Source of the DNA: an uncultured Aeriscardovia sp.
Lineage (GTDB): Bacteria; Actinomycetota; Actinomycetes; Actinomycetales; Bifidobacteriaceae
DNA length: 64,000 bases
Direction of reading: 5' to 3'
Assembly: GCA_903789525.1 (NCBI GenBank)
Contig: CAIFER010000001.1
Span: 1,170,063 to 1,234,062 of the forward strand
Made by a program: the position numbers and the translations under genes. Shown here piece after piece: positions 1-9,210 of this stretch. The notes under the pieces are model-generated. The model searched no databases. It worked only from the letters and a program-made list of their open reading frames with translations, and was not told the origin of the DNA. The stretch's first letter is position 1. Every line of letters starts with the position of its first letter.

Positions 1-2100
1 CTCGGTCATCGCGGAATCGAGAAAGCATACCGTACTGGCCGTGGTCTGATCACCATGCGCGCTGTCGTTAATACGGAGGAAATCCGTGGACGCATGTGCC
101 TGGTCATCACTGAGCTGCCGTATCAGGTCAACCCGGATAAACTCGTGACCCAAATCAGAGACGAAGTCCGCCAAGGCGTGCTGAACGGTATTGCCGATAT
201 GCGCGATGAGACGTCTGGGCGTACGGGCGAACGACTTGTCTTGGTGCTCAAGAAGGACGCGACCCCGAAGATCGTGCTCAACAACCTGTACAAGCACACG
301 CAGCTGCAAACCACGTTCGGCGCCAACATGCTCGCCCTCGTGGATGGCACGCCTCGCACGCTTAGCTTGGACGGCTTTATCAGCCATTGGATCGATCATC
401 AGCTTGACGTCGTCAATCGCCGTACTCGCTATCTGAAGAAGGAAGCACAGGATCGCGATCACATTCTTCAGGGCTATCTGAAGGCGATCGACATGATCGA
501 CCAGGTGATCCACACGATTCGCGCTTCTCGGACGCAGGATGAAGCACGGACGGCTATCATGAAGCTCCTTGACGTCGATCAGGTGCAGGCAGACGCTATT
601 TTGGCGATGCAGCTGCGTCGTTTGGCCGCTTTGGAGCGTCAAAAGATCGTCGACGAGCATAACGAGCTCATTAAGGCGATCACTGATTACAACGATATTC
701 TCGCCCATCCGGAGCGTCAGCGTCAGATCGTCGGCGACGAGTTGGACGGAATCGTGGACAAGTATGGCGACGACCGTCGTACGCGCATTGTGCCATATTC
801 TGGTGATCTGGAAGATGAAGATCTCATCGCCGATCGCACCGTGGTCATCACGCTCACCCGTTCTGGCTATCTCAAGTCCACGCCTGCAGACGACTATCGC
901 GCTCAGCATCGCGGTGGCAAGGGAATCAAAGGCACGCGTTTGCGCGGTGGAGACGTCGTCGACCACTTCCTGACCGCCAGCACGCATGATTGGCTGCTCT
1001 TCTTCACGAACAAAGGCAGGGTCTACCGGATCAAGGCGTATGAGGTTCCGCAAGGCTCGCGCGATTCGAAGGGCCAGCATATCGCCAACTTGCTCAGCCT
1101 GCAGCCAGGTGAGCATGTTCAGTGTGTGTTGGGAATCCGCAGCTACGAGGACGCAAAGTACCTCGTTCTGGCCACCCGTTCCGGTCATGTCAAGAAGACG
1201 CTGCTCTCTGAATACGATTCACCTCGTCAAGGTGGTCTGATTGCCATCAAGCTCCATGGGGTTGAGAATGGCGATGCCTCGGCTGATGCCGACGCTCAGA
1301 CTGAAAACGGCGCTCAAACAGGTGATAACGCTCAAGCTGACAACAACTCGAATGCGGATTCGGGTGATGAAGTGGTCGGCGCAGCTCTGGCAAACGACGG
1401 AGACGACATTATTCTTGTCTCCCGCAAGGGCATGAGCGTGCGCTTTAACGCCAATGAGAGCCAACTGCGGTCGATGGGCCGTGGAGCCGCTGGCGTGCTC
1501 GGAATGAAGTTCCGTGACGGCGACGAGCTGCTGAGTATGGACGTCATCGCGCACCACTCCGATAAGGATCTGCTTCTCATCACTTCTGAGGGCTTCGGCA
1601 AGCGGACTCCGCTGAGTGATTACCATGTTCAAGGCCGTAACGGCTTCGGCGTCAAGGCGATGGCGCTCGCGGAAGGCCGTGGATCTCTGGTTGGCTCGGT
1701 CGTCGTGACTGCTTCTGATCAGATCATGGCTGTCATGCGTACAGGCAAGGTGATTCGCTTCGCAGTTAACGAAGTGAAGGAAACCGGCCGCAATACCCAA
1801 GGTGTCACGATCGCCAAGCCAGGTCGCAATGATCGCATTGTCGAGATTGCAATCGCTGAGCCGGATGACGACGATGGCGAGAGAGCTAAGGAGAATGCTG
1901 AGGTTGCTCAGCGTGCCCAGTCGCTCGTCACGAAGGTGAGCGGAGTTTCTGCTGCTGCCACGATCATGGCAAACCCAGATCAGGCAGGTAGTATGGGCCA
2001 ATCCGATAGCACCGATAGCACCGAGCAAGGTGACAGCACGAGTCAATCTGATGGCACTGACCAAGCCAGTAGCGCCGGACAATCTAGTGATACCGAGTAA
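1..2100 (+). CDS. gyrA: DNA gyrase subunit A, 3' part
   Basis: This is the C-terminal part of GyrA, the DNA-cleaving and DNA-wrapping subunit of gyrase, which introduces negative supercoils together with GyrB. The reading frame is open from base 1 (LGHRGIEKAYRTGRG...), so the gene starts upstream of the window. The tower and coiled-coil region is followed by the beta-pinwheel C-terminal domain. The GyrA box is visible as QHRGGKGI near base 900, which separates it from ParC. An acidic Asp/Asn/Ala-rich insert lies in the pinwheel (about 1264-1371), between the usual IKL and EVVGA strands. The last 60 or so residues are a Ser/Thr/Asp/Gln-rich tail. In most actinobacteria a DUF3566 gene follows gyrA directly; here the only one seen starts at 34962. 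Confidence 0.97.
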   Translation, partial: LGHRGIEKAYRTGRGLITMRAVVNTEEIRGRMCLVITELPYQVNPDKLVTQIRDEVRQGVLNGIADMRDETSGRTGERLVLVLKKDATPKIVLNNLYKHTQLQTTFGANMLALVDGTPRTLSLDGFISHWIDHQLDVVNRRTRYLKKEAQDRDHILQGYLKAIDMIDQVIHTIRASRTQDEARTAIMKLLDVDQVQADAILAMQLRRLAALERQKIVDEHNELIKAITDYNDILAHPERQRQIVGDELDGIVDKYGDDRRTRIVPYSGDLEDEDLIADRTVVITLTRSGYLKSTPADDYRAQHRGGKGIKGTRLRGGDVVDHFLTASTHDWLLFFTNKGRVYRIKAYEVPQGSRDSKGQHIANLLSLQPGEHVQCVLGIRSYEDAKYLVLATRSGHVKKTLLSEYDSPRQGGLIAIKLHGVENGDASADADAQTENGAQTGDNAQADNNSNADSGDEVVGAALANDGDDIILVSRKGMSVRFNANESQLRSMGRGAAGVLGMKFRDGDELLSMDVIAHHSDKDLLLITSEGFGKRTPLSDYHVQGRNGFGVKAMALAEGRGSLVGSVVVTASDQIMAVMRTGKVIRFAVNEVKETGRNTQGVTIAKPGRNDRIVEIAIAEPDDDDGERAKENAEVAQRAQSLVTKVSGVSAAATIMANPDQAGSMGQSDSTDSTEQGDSTSQSDGTDQASSAGQSSDTE

Positions 2101-2245
2101 GGCGATAGCTCAGCGAATTCGTCAGAAAGCTCACAGTAATGAGATGAAGTAGTGAGGCGAAGTAATGAGTCGATTTTGGTCGACTGATGCAGTTGATTGG
2201 CCTAATCGATCGATCCGATTTGTTGATTTGATCGGTTGACTCACA

Positions 2246-2304
2246 GATCGCCCGATTAGCTGATCGGTCGGTTGGCTGATCGGTCGGTTGGCTGATCGGG
2301 CGAT
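2246..2304. repeat. Inverted repeat enclosing 16-bp tandem repeats
   Basis: GATCGCCCGAT at 2246-2256 is repeated in perfect inversion as ATCGGGCGATC at 2294-2304. Between the arms are two identical 16-bp units (GCTGATCGGTCGGTTG at 2259-2274 and 2275-2290) and the start of a third. The stretch 2160-2245 just before it is also rich in GAT/CGAT words. It lies between the gyrA stop and the terminator; its function is unknown. Confidence 0.7.
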
Positions 2305-2311
2305 CTCATTT

Positions 2312-2363
2312 CATTGCAAAGGGGTCCTGTTCCTTCCATGAGGAGCAGGACCCCTTTGCAATG
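2312..2363. terminator. Bidirectional terminator between gyrA and the GH38 gene
   Basis: Perfect 18-bp arms (CATTGCAAAGGGGTCCTG at 2312-2329 and its reverse complement at 2346-2363) form a long hairpin. It sits between the convergent 3' ends of gyrA (+) and the GH38 gene (-). There is no long U tract on the plus side, but the stem includes A/T runs that could serve either direction. Confidence 0.8.
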
Positions 2364-2408
2364 TCACCGATTTAATGTGGCATTTTGAGTGAGATGCGGC
2401 ATGCGAAT

Positions 2409-5400
2409 TTATCTATGGAATCGTAGTGTCACAATCTGGAACGGATGAACAGTCAATTCAATCGAAGCTGGCTGGTTATCACTTGATGTCGTTGTATCTG
2501 ATGCTTTTCTATCAATAGCAGGTTGAACAGCATCATTCGGCTTTTCAACCAGATCAACTTCTGAAACTGATTTCCATGCAAAATGAGTTGTGAGTTGAGC
2601 TCTCTCCTGTTGACCGATTGACTCGTATAGACGTACGACGATGTCTCCTGAGCGGTCTTCAGCCATTTTGACCGCTTCTGGAAGTACACCTGAGGCCTCT
2701 GAGGTCTTCGATGTTAAGTCGCTAGGTGTGATCGTAAAAAGCGGAGCAACTGGATGTTGTCCACAAACATGCTGAGCTGGAACTGAAATGCGATAGCCCA
2801 TTTGAATCGTTTGCTTGAGAGTTGTGCCTGGCTTGAACAGTACCTCGAAGTCGTGTGGACCCACATCAGCGTGCGGAACTGGGAAGTGGGAGGCGCGCAA
2901 AAGTGTGAGGCGAATGCGCGTTCCTGGTAAACCGTTGGATCTACGGAATGGCTTGACATCATGACCATAAATCACGTGGTTCGCAATTCCGACACCGAAG
3001 CCGCCATTTTCACATACACGGCACCAACGTTGCATCGCATACTCATAACGTGCTTCATCCCAGCTTGTATTTGTGATGATTGGGCGAGAAATATGTCCGA
3101 ATTGAACCTCAGATGTCTCGTGATCAGTCTGAAGAGCAAGTGGGAATGCAAGTTTGAGCACTCGATCGGACTCATTCCAGTCGATATGTGTCGCAATATG
3201 CAATGCAAATGTATCCGGATCTAAACTGATAGTTTTTGTGAATTGAGAATGGCCGATCGCTCCCCTCACTGTCAATTCGCCGAGCCCGTTGTGTGCTGAC
3301 GGATCCCACTGAACTTGCCTGTCTCGGGCACCTGGTTGTGGCATGCGATAGTAGTTTTCATCGATATTCCAAGCATCAAATTCGCTAGGGTTATCGCGGA
3401 AAAGTTGCAATACATTGGCTGGGTGCTGTGGGTCGATGGCGTCGCGATTTGTATGGTGATCAAGCGCGGAAACAATTTGCCCTTCGCTTGTGACGGTATA
3501 ACGCACGTCTGGGGAATCAAAGACATAGTGTGATGATCCGTCTGATGCAGTCTGAATACTCGTGCTGCAAGCATTTGATGCAGTAGATTGAGTGGACGGT
3601 TGAATAGGTTGCGCAATGGCACCTGCCGGAACTCCAAGCTGTGTGATTGGACCTGCATTTGCTGTCAATGGCAATGAACCTGAGCCTGTAAGTGCACGAA
3701 GAGACCGACGAATGATATCGCGTATTTGTGCCTCGAGCTTCTTCTGTTCACGCTCAACTTCGGCATAGACCCATGCGATTGACGACCCTGGCAGCGTGTC
3801 ATGGAACTGATAGAGGCAGACTTGCTCCCAAATTGCTCGTAACTCGTCGTACGGATAAGCTAACCCTGCCTCAATGTATGCTTGTGTCGCCCACAATTCG
3901 GCTGCTCGGAGCAACGACTCGCACTCGCGGTTTCCATGTTTCGTATTCGCTTCAGAGGACGTTGTTCCACGGTGCTGCTCTAGATACAGCTCCCCTGTCC
4001 ACGTTGGCAGTCCGAATGGGTTCGCTTCGCGCGTTTCTTTTTCGTTGGCGGTAAAGAAATCCTCTGGACTGCCTAGTTTCACAGTTGGAGAGCCAAGCAA
4101 ACTGGCTTGTAGGTGTGCGTCCTCTAGCATTTCGCGCGTGGCACCGCCTCCGCCATCTCCCCATCCGAACAGTAGCAGACTTGACGAGGCAGAGCCTTTC
4201 TCTGTGTCGTTCTTCTCTGATGCGGCAACATCCGCGGGCGAGAGATCTGAATTGTATTTGTTACTTGGCGGGAAATGCGTGTAAATCGATGTCCCATCAA
4301 TGCCCTTCCACAGGAACGTGGTATGTGGGAATCGGTCCGTATCGTTCCAACTAATCTTTTGTGTTACGAAATACTTGTTTCCTGCAAGTCGCATGATCTG
4401 TGGGAGATTGCCAGAGTAACCGAAGCTATCTGGGAGGAAGGCAACTGGACTGCAAAATCCGAATTCCTTGTCAAACCATGACGTACCCAGCAAAAACTGA
4501 CGAGCCAATGATTCACCAGAAGGAAGATTGGCATCCGATTCTACCCACATTCCACCAATCGGAATCATTTGGCCGGCGCTAACTTTTGTCTTCACACGCT
4601 CAAAAAGATCAGGATGCTGTGCTTTGAGCCATGCATAGTGTTGGGCACTTGTGGCGACAAATGTGTATTGGGGGTCACGATCCATAAGCCACAGCTGATT
4701 GGAGAATGTTCGAGCGACTTTGCGAGGAGTCTCACGCTCAGGCCACAACCACGGCGTATCAATATGTGCGTAGCCGGAAGCCCAGACAGTGAATGTTCCG
4801 TCGCTTGGCCGTGTGAGGACTGACTTCAAACGAGTGCTTGCTGCTGCAGCAGTTCCAGAAATATTATTTGTGTCAAGCTCGTCTGCCGCATTTTGTAGAG
4901 CGGTGAGGATCTGCGCACGGCGGGCGCGATCAGCAGGCAGCTGGCGTGCAAGACCGAGTAAAACACCCATCTGTCTGTTTAATAGCCATACAGGTCGATC
5001 GAGAAGACCCATATCCAAGCGGGTTAGCCGATATAACTCTGGACCAGATTTGACACCTTCGTCGCCTAGATCAGTTGGATAATAGGGGAACCCGTTAGGG
5101 ATTTCCGGGTTCGCTGCTGCTTCGATCCACATATCAAAGTCATGTCCGGGAGCAGGAAGCGGGACAATATCATTGAATGGCTCGACAGCCTTAATGACTG
5201 TCCCGTCAGGACGATAGACCGTTCCCTCACACGAGAAGCCAGGGCCAAGATGACTGGATCCGAGATCAACAACGAGCTCAGGCGTGCAATTCTGATGGGA
5301 TTCCCAGGAGCTGGGAACTGTCCCAGTGACGTGGATCCACCACGTATCCCATGCTGCACCCCACGAATCTCCGATGTTCATTGGACTGAATTTGCCAGCA

Positions 5401-5579
5401 TGCCATGCTTTTTGTGCCTGAGCAAATGAGACTGGCTCTCCCCCAACTTTCCACGCTTCAATCGTTTTTACTGCTGCGGTTGCGCGGTACAAAGCATTGG
5501 TGAGGTGCTGCGCTCGCATACGTTCTATGCGCATCATCAGCATTTTCTCGTGACTTGCTACTGGACTGACTTCCGCCAT
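2409..5579 (-). CDS. GH38 alpha-mannosidase
   Basis: Cytoplasmic family 38 alpha-mannosidase of 1056 residues, without signal peptide, expected to trim alpha-linked mannose from imported N-glycans. The zinc/catalytic motif is G269-Y-A-H-I-D274 followed by TPWLWP and the ETPRKVARTFSNQ helix. The nucleophile is Asp349 in WVESDANLPSGES, and the LYLEQHRGTTSSE motif supplies a later metal-binding His. The usual GHAHID reads GYAHID here: the two residues aligned with the zinc ligands (H272, D274) are kept, but the preceding His is Tyr, unlike the second GH38 gene at 16207. The start is supported by GGAGGAAG a few bases upstream. It is divergent from the ABC importer operon across a 356-base regulatory gap. 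Family is certain; linkage preference (1,2, 1,3 or 1,6) cannot be read from sequence. Confidence 0.93.
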   Translation of the reverse strand: MAEVSPVASHEKMLMMRIERMRAQHLTNALYRATAAVKTIEAWKVGGEPVSFAQAQKAWHAGKFSPMNIGDSWGAAWDTWWIHVTGTVPSSWESHQNCTPELVVDLGSSHLGPGFSCEGTVYRPDGTVIKAVEPFNDIVPLPAPGHDFDMWIEAAANPEIPNGFPYYPTDLGDEGVKSGPELYRLTRLDMGLLDRPVWLLNRQMGVLLGLARQLPADRARRAQILTALQNAADELDTNNISGTAAAASTRLKSVLTRPSDGTFTVWASGYAHIDTPWLWPERETPRKVARTFSNQLWLMDRDPQYTFVATSAQHYAWLKAQHPDLFERVKTKVSAGQMIPIGGMWVESDANLPSGESLARQFLLGTSWFDKEFGFCSPVAFLPDSFGYSGNLPQIMRLAGNKYFVTQKISWNDTDRFPHTTFLWKGIDGTSIYTHFPPSNKYNSDLSPADVAASEKNDTEKGSASSSLLLFGWGDGGGGATREMLEDAHLQASLLGSPTVKLGSPEDFFTANEKETREANPFGLPTWTGELYLEQHRGTTSSEANTKHGNRECESLLRAAELWATQAYIEAGLAYPYDELRAIWEQVCLYQFHDTLPGSSIAWVYAEVEREQKKLEAQIRDIIRRSLRALTGSGSLPLTANAGPITQLGVPAGAIAQPIQPSTQSTASNACSTSIQTASDGSSHYVFDSPDVRYTVTSEGQIVSALDHHTNRDAIDPQHPANVLQLFRDNPSEFDAWNIDENYYRMPQPGARDRQVQWDPSAHNGLGELTVRGAIGHSQFTKTISLDPDTFALHIATHIDWNESDRVLKLAFPLALQTDHETSEVQFGHISRPIITNTSWDEARYEYAMQRWCRVCENGGFGVGIANHVIYGHDVKPFRRSNGLPGTRIRLTLLRASHFPVPHADVGPHDFEVLFKPGTTLKQTIQMGYRISVPAQHVCGQHPVAPLFTITPSDLTSKTSEASGVLPEAVKMAEDRSGDIVVRLYESIGQQERAQLTTHFAWKSVSEVDLVEKPNDAVQPAIDRKASDTTTSSDNQPASIELTVHPFQIVTLRFHR

Positions 5580-5642
5580 GTCTTCCTCCGTCTTCGTTGA
5601 TGGACATTAGCTGAATAATATTTTGAGGATCGCTTATATCGT

Positions 5643-5664
5643 ATAACTAAAATGATTTAGTTAT
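5643..5664. promoter_or_regulatory. Palindromic operator candidate
   Basis: ATAACTAAA at 5643-5651 and its perfect reverse complement at 5656-5664 are separated by four bases. It lies about 65 bases upstream of the divergent GH38 gene, with a TATAAG-like box on the minus strand just downstream of it, so a repressor bound here would cover that promoter. Which regulator binds is not known. The rest of the 5580-5935 gap holds the LacI-type site below and no gene. Confidence 0.45.
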
Positions 5665-5765
5665 GCGGATGTTAACGTCACCCTTTTAGTGTGCCGTAAA
5701 AGGTTATTAATAAGCCAATAACGACACGCCGATAGAAGAATGTTGTGTGCAGCGATACACTTTAT

Positions 5766-5779
5766 GTAAAGCGGTTTAG
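5766..5779. promoter_or_regulatory. LacI-type operator candidate upstream of the importer
   Basis: GTAAAGCGGTTTAG differs at two positions from the perfect palindrome CTAAACCGGTTTAG found in front of the lacI gene (14939-14952). It lies about 155 bases before the binding-protein gene. The inference is that the LacI regulator at 15043 controls the importer operon. Confidence 0.5.
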
Positions 5780-5935
5780 TTCCCAGACAGTGTTGTCAAT
5801 GAAGATCAAGCAATTCAGTCTGTCGAGCTAGGTCGGTGCTGGGCGAGAGGTGTCCAGCACGTGTTTGTCACCATGATGTGAACGAACAAGGGCGGCCAGA
5901 CCGTCCGAGCGGGGAAAAGAGAAAGGAAATTTCTC

Positions 5936-7237
5936 ATGAAGTCGCAGATTATGAAAGGTCTTGGCGTCATCGCTGCAGCGGCGATGCTTGTGCCGATGGC
6001 CGCATGCGGGACGAATTCCGCGTCTTCCAGCAACAAAGATTCCTTAAAAGGCACTGTAACTTTTGAAACGTGGAATCTGAAGAACGACAAATATACGCCG
6101 TTCCTCACTAAAGCTATTAAGACGTATGAGAAGAACCATCCAGGCTCACATATCAAGTGGCTTGATGCTCCTTCTGATGGTTATACACAGAAGCTCTCCA
6201 CAGAGGCTGCTGCTGGTGAACTTCCTGACATCATTGATGGCGGTCCAGCGGTTGTCTATCCGTTGGCCAAGGCAGGTGCACTTCTGAATCTCAGCAAGGA
6301 AGATCCTTCTGCAAAGAATTTGTACACTGAAGGCGCATGGAATGCAGTCACATTCCATGGAAACGGTATGCAGGTTGGTGCCTACGGCTATCCGTGGTAT
6401 GTCAATGACGGCCCGATGTATTGGAATACGAAGCTGATGAAGCAGTGTGGTATCAGCACTGACAAGCTTCCAGAGACGTGGGATGAGTACTTCGCCGCAG
6501 CTAAGACGATGACGAAGAATTGCAAGAACGTCTATATGAGCACGATGATCGGCGGTGCTACAGATGATTATGCATCTGCTGGAATCAAGATCATGAACCC
6601 AAGCCAGACGAAGTATATCTTCAATACGCCAAAGGCCGTCAAGCATCTTCAGCAATTCGTTGATTTGTATAAGGCTGGCGGTATTCCACCAGAGGCCTTG
6701 AGTGCAACATGGAGTCAGCAAGCAGATTTCTTCCAGCGTGGTTCCATCATCGCAATGGGTGGAAGTGCTTACTCAGCAGCAGGCTTCAAGGAGAATGCTC
6801 CTGATCTGTATAAGAATCTTGCCGTTGGTCCAAAGATCAGTGATGAAGGCAGGTCTGCATCTGTCTCATATGACTCGCTGTCGATTGCTAAAACGTGCAA
6901 GAATCCGAAGCTTGCAATGGACTTCACTCGCTTTATCACTAACAGCAAGAATCAACTCGAATTCGACAAGCTGTCTTCGTGCTTCCCATCCACGAAGGGA
7001 ACGATTAATGATCCGTACTTCAAGAAGGCTTCATCTGGATCTGATTTGCAGTCACAGGCTGTGAAGATCACGATGAAGGCAGTGACGAAGGGTTATTCGA
7101 ATCGTCCGCCAATGATGTCTGATGCTGATGGCTGGAACTATCTGCAACAGCAGGCAGCACTTGCTCTGCAAGGCAAACAGACTGCGAAGCAAGCTCTCGA
7201 TAAGGCTGTTGATTTTGCTAATAGCCGTTTGCGGTAA
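5936..7237 (+). CDS. ABC sugar importer, solute-binding lipoprotein
   Basis: Extracellular solute-binding protein of family 1 (CUT1 type), 433 residues. The N-terminus is a lipoprotein signal peptide with a lipobox ending LVPMAAC near residue 23, so it should be anchored to the outer face of the membrane. The body has the usual features of the family (GTVTFETWNL at the mature start and AMGGSAYSAAGF in the C-terminal half). It is the first gene of an operon with two permeases and two glycoside hydrolases, so the likely ligands are N-glycans released by the GH18 enzyme at 13105. A hairpin follows its stop codon. The start is the first ATG after AAAGGAAA; an in-frame ATG five codons on is possible. 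Confidence 0.93.
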   Translation: MKSQIMKGLGVIAAAAMLVPMAACGTNSASSSNKDSLKGTVTFETWNLKNDKYTPFLTKAIKTYEKNHPGSHIKWLDAPSDGYTQKLSTEAAAGELPDIIDGGPAVVYPLAKAGALLNLSKEDPSAKNLYTEGAWNAVTFHGNGMQVGAYGYPWYVNDGPMYWNTKLMKQCGISTDKLPETWDEYFAAAKTMTKNCKNVYMSTMIGGATDDYASAGIKIMNPSQTKYIFNTPKAVKHLQQFVDLYKAGGIPPEALSATWSQQADFFQRGSIIAMGGSAYSAAGFKENAPDLYKNLAVGPKISDEGRSASVSYDSLSIAKTCKNPKLAMDFTRFITNSKNQLEFDKLSSCFPSTKGTINDPYFKKASSGSDLQSQAVKITMKAVTKGYSNRPPMMSDADGWNYLQQQAALALQGKQTAKQALDKAVDFANSRLR

Positions 7238-7289
7238 AGCGCAGATCGGATTCATTACACCACATGAATGCATGTGATGTGAAATAGAG

Positions 7290-7361
7290 GGATGCCCATT
7301 CTCGCGCTTCCCCTCCGCGAGAAGGAGAAGGCAAGAATGGGCATCCTTGTTTGTTTTTTGG
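7290..7361 (+). terminator. Partial terminator between binding protein and permease genes
   Basis: GGATGCCCATTCT at 7290-7302 and its perfect reverse complement at 7334-7346 form a 13-bp stem, followed by the T-rich run TTGTTTGTTTTTTGG. The permease ATG is 16 bases past the tail with no separate promoter seen. The arrangement suits partial termination that gives more binding protein than permease mRNA. Confidence 0.8.
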
Positions 7362-7376
7362 AAGGCAGGCGGAAAG

Positions 7377-8375
7377 ATGCAGCAGTCAGAGAAGACCGCT
7401 CCCCGCGCACGTGTGAAAGAAAGCCGCCGGGAGAAGTGGCGGGAAAAGAAAGAAGCTCGACGAATCTCAGCGATTCCGAAACAGCAGAGAATAAGCCATG
7501 TGAGTGCAAGTGACAAGGTTGCACCATATCTGCTGTCTCTGCCAGCCTTCCTTATCGTTTTTATTTTCGTTTTTTTGGCGGCTTTAAACACAATTCGGCT
7601 CGCCTTTACAGATTCAACGATGCTTGTACCTGGTCACTTTATTGGAATCCAAAACTTTTTGGACATCAAAAATGATCCATACTTCAAGTACGCCATCGTG
7701 AACTCGTCATTGTACGTCGTGTGCGTAGTGCCGTTTATGGTCATTTTGCCGTTAATCCTGGCGAACCTTGTGCGTGGCAATACAAAGATCATGGATTTCT
7801 TCCGCACATCGTTCTACATGCCTGTGGTGATGTCTGCGGTCGTCGTTGGTATGATTTGGACAAATTTGTTGGATTCACATGGTCTTGTCAATTCGTTCTT
7901 CCTTGCAGTGCACTGGGTTCAGAAACCAATCCCGTTCCTTACTGATCGTTGGCTCCTACTCTTCTCCTGCATGTTCGTAACAATCTGGCTCGGCCTGGGC
8001 TACTACATGGTCATTTATTTGACCGCACTTGCCAATATCGACGAATCGTTGTACGAAGCTGCACAGCTCGATGGATGTAATGCAGCACAAGAGTTCATTC
8101 ACGTCACAATGCCAGGTTGCCGGCCGACGATGATTCTTGTCATGATGTTGTCCACTATTGCAGCATTCCGCGTGTTCAACGAAGTATATGTGATGACCAA
8201 CGGACTTGGAGGTCCGGGCGGCGAAGATATGACGATGTCCATGCTTATTCAGCAAGAGGGTACAGGCCTTCAGGCACATACTGGATACGCGAGCGCACTG
8301 TCAATCATTGTCTTACTCATCGTGGGTGTGTTGCTCATCATAGAAAACGTTCTTCAGAGGAGGCTTGACCGATGA
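7377..8375 (+). CDS. ABC sugar importer, permease 1
   Basis: Membrane permease of the MalF/UgpA type, 332 residues from the ATG at 7377, preceded by the purine-rich GGCAGGCGGAAAG. An earlier in-frame TTG at 7347 lies inside the terminator tail and is unlikely. A basic N-terminal segment (about 45 residues) precedes six predicted membrane helices. The EAA loop that contacts the ATPase is EAAQLDGCNAAQEF. It overlaps the next permease by four bases (ATGA). No ATPase gene is present in the operon, which is usual for CUT1 systems of Gram-positive bacteria that share an MsmK/UgpC-like ATPase. Confidence 0.93.
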   Translation: MQQSEKTAPRARVKESRREKWREKKEARRISAIPKQQRISHVSASDKVAPYLLSLPAFLIVFIFVFLAALNTIRLAFTDSTMLVPGHFIGIQNFLDIKNDPYFKYAIVNSSLYVVCVVPFMVILPLILANLVRGNTKIMDFFRTSFYMPVVMSAVVVGMIWTNLLDSHGLVNSFFLAVHWVQKPIPFLTDRWLLLFSCMFVTIWLGLGYYMVIYLTALANIDESLYEAAQLDGCNAAQEFIHVTMPGCRPTMILVMMLSTIAAFRVFNEVYVMTNGLGGPGGEDMTMSMLIQQEGTGLQAHTGYASALSIIVLLIVGVLLIIENVLQRRLDR

Positions 8376-9205
8376 AACAGCATAAAGTGACAGTCGGAAA
8401 GTTTTTCCAGTACCTCATTCTGGTGCTTGTCTTCATTCTTCTCGTTGGGCCCCTGATCTGGGAGATTTCTCTGAGCTTTAAAGGACCGCGCGATAACGTC
8501 TACGCAGTTCCGCCATACATCATTCCGAAAAGTCCGACATGGAACAACTACGTTAAAGTGTTTCACCAGGTGCCAATCTTCCGATACATGCTCAATACGC
8601 TCATTGTGGCCGCGCTGTCTATCTTTGGTAACGTTGCATTTTCCACAATGGCCGGTTATGCACTTGCTCGTCTGAAGTGGCACGGTCGGAAACTCGTGTA
8701 TCTCATGATTATGGTGACGATGATCATCCCGGTCGAAGGTGTCATCATTTCTCAGTTCCTGATCATGCGCGCACTGAATTTGCAGAATACGCTGCTTGCT
8801 GTTGCCCTACCGGGAATGGTTGGAGCAATTAACATCTTGCTGATGACGAATGCGATGGCAGCAATTCCTAATGAACTGGAGGAGGCTGCTGAAGTCGACG
8901 GTGCTTCAGTATGGCAACGGTTCATTCATATTTGTGTACCGGAGTGCAAAGGAACTATGACCGTTGTAGGAATCTTCGCTTTCGTTGGTTCATGGAACGA
9001 CTTCCTTTGGCCACTCATTGTGTTGTCAGATGAAAATAAGTACACACTTACGCTCGGAATGAATCGGTTGAAGGGCATCTTTATTCAGGATCCGCGCCTC
9101 ATTGCTGCGGGCGCAATGGTCGCATTGATCCCGATCATTGTCTTCTTCCTGTGCTTCCAGCGGTACTTCTTCCGTGGTCTCGAGCAAGGTGCGCTTAAGG
9201 GGTGA
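8372..9205 (+). CDS. ABC sugar importer, permease 2
   Basis: Membrane permease of the MalG/UgpE type, 277 residues, six predicted helices. The EAA loop reads EAAEVDGASVWQRF, with the family's conserved Gly and a downstream Pro. Its start overlaps the stop of permease 1 (ATGA), and its stop lies just before the next gene's start, so the operon is translationally coupled. It forms the second half of the channel for the N-glycan importer; the role in glycan uptake is inferred from context. Confidence 0.93.
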   Translation: MKQHKVTVGKFFQYLILVLVFILLVGPLIWEISLSFKGPRDNVYAVPPYIIPKSPTWNNYVKVFHQVPIFRYMLNTLIVAALSIFGNVAFSTMAGYALARLKWHGRKLVYLMIMVTMIIPVEGVIISQFLIMRALNLQNTLLAVALPGMVGAINILLMTNAMAAIPNELEEAAEVDGASVWQRFIHICVPECKGTMTVVGIFAFVGSWNDFLWPLIVLSDENKYTLTLGMNRLKGIFIQDPRLIAAGAMVALIPIIVFFLCFQRYFFRGLEQGALKG

Positions 9206-9210
9206 GTGTT

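Noticed and set aside
1219..2082. Long minus-strand open frame (287 codons) opposite gyrA
   Set aside because: It mirrors gyrA codons, has no family features or ribosome site, and gyrA is certain on the plus strand.
2259..2300. CRISPR-like repeats after gyrA
   Set aside because: Units are direct tandem 16-mers with no spacers, and no cas gene is in the window.
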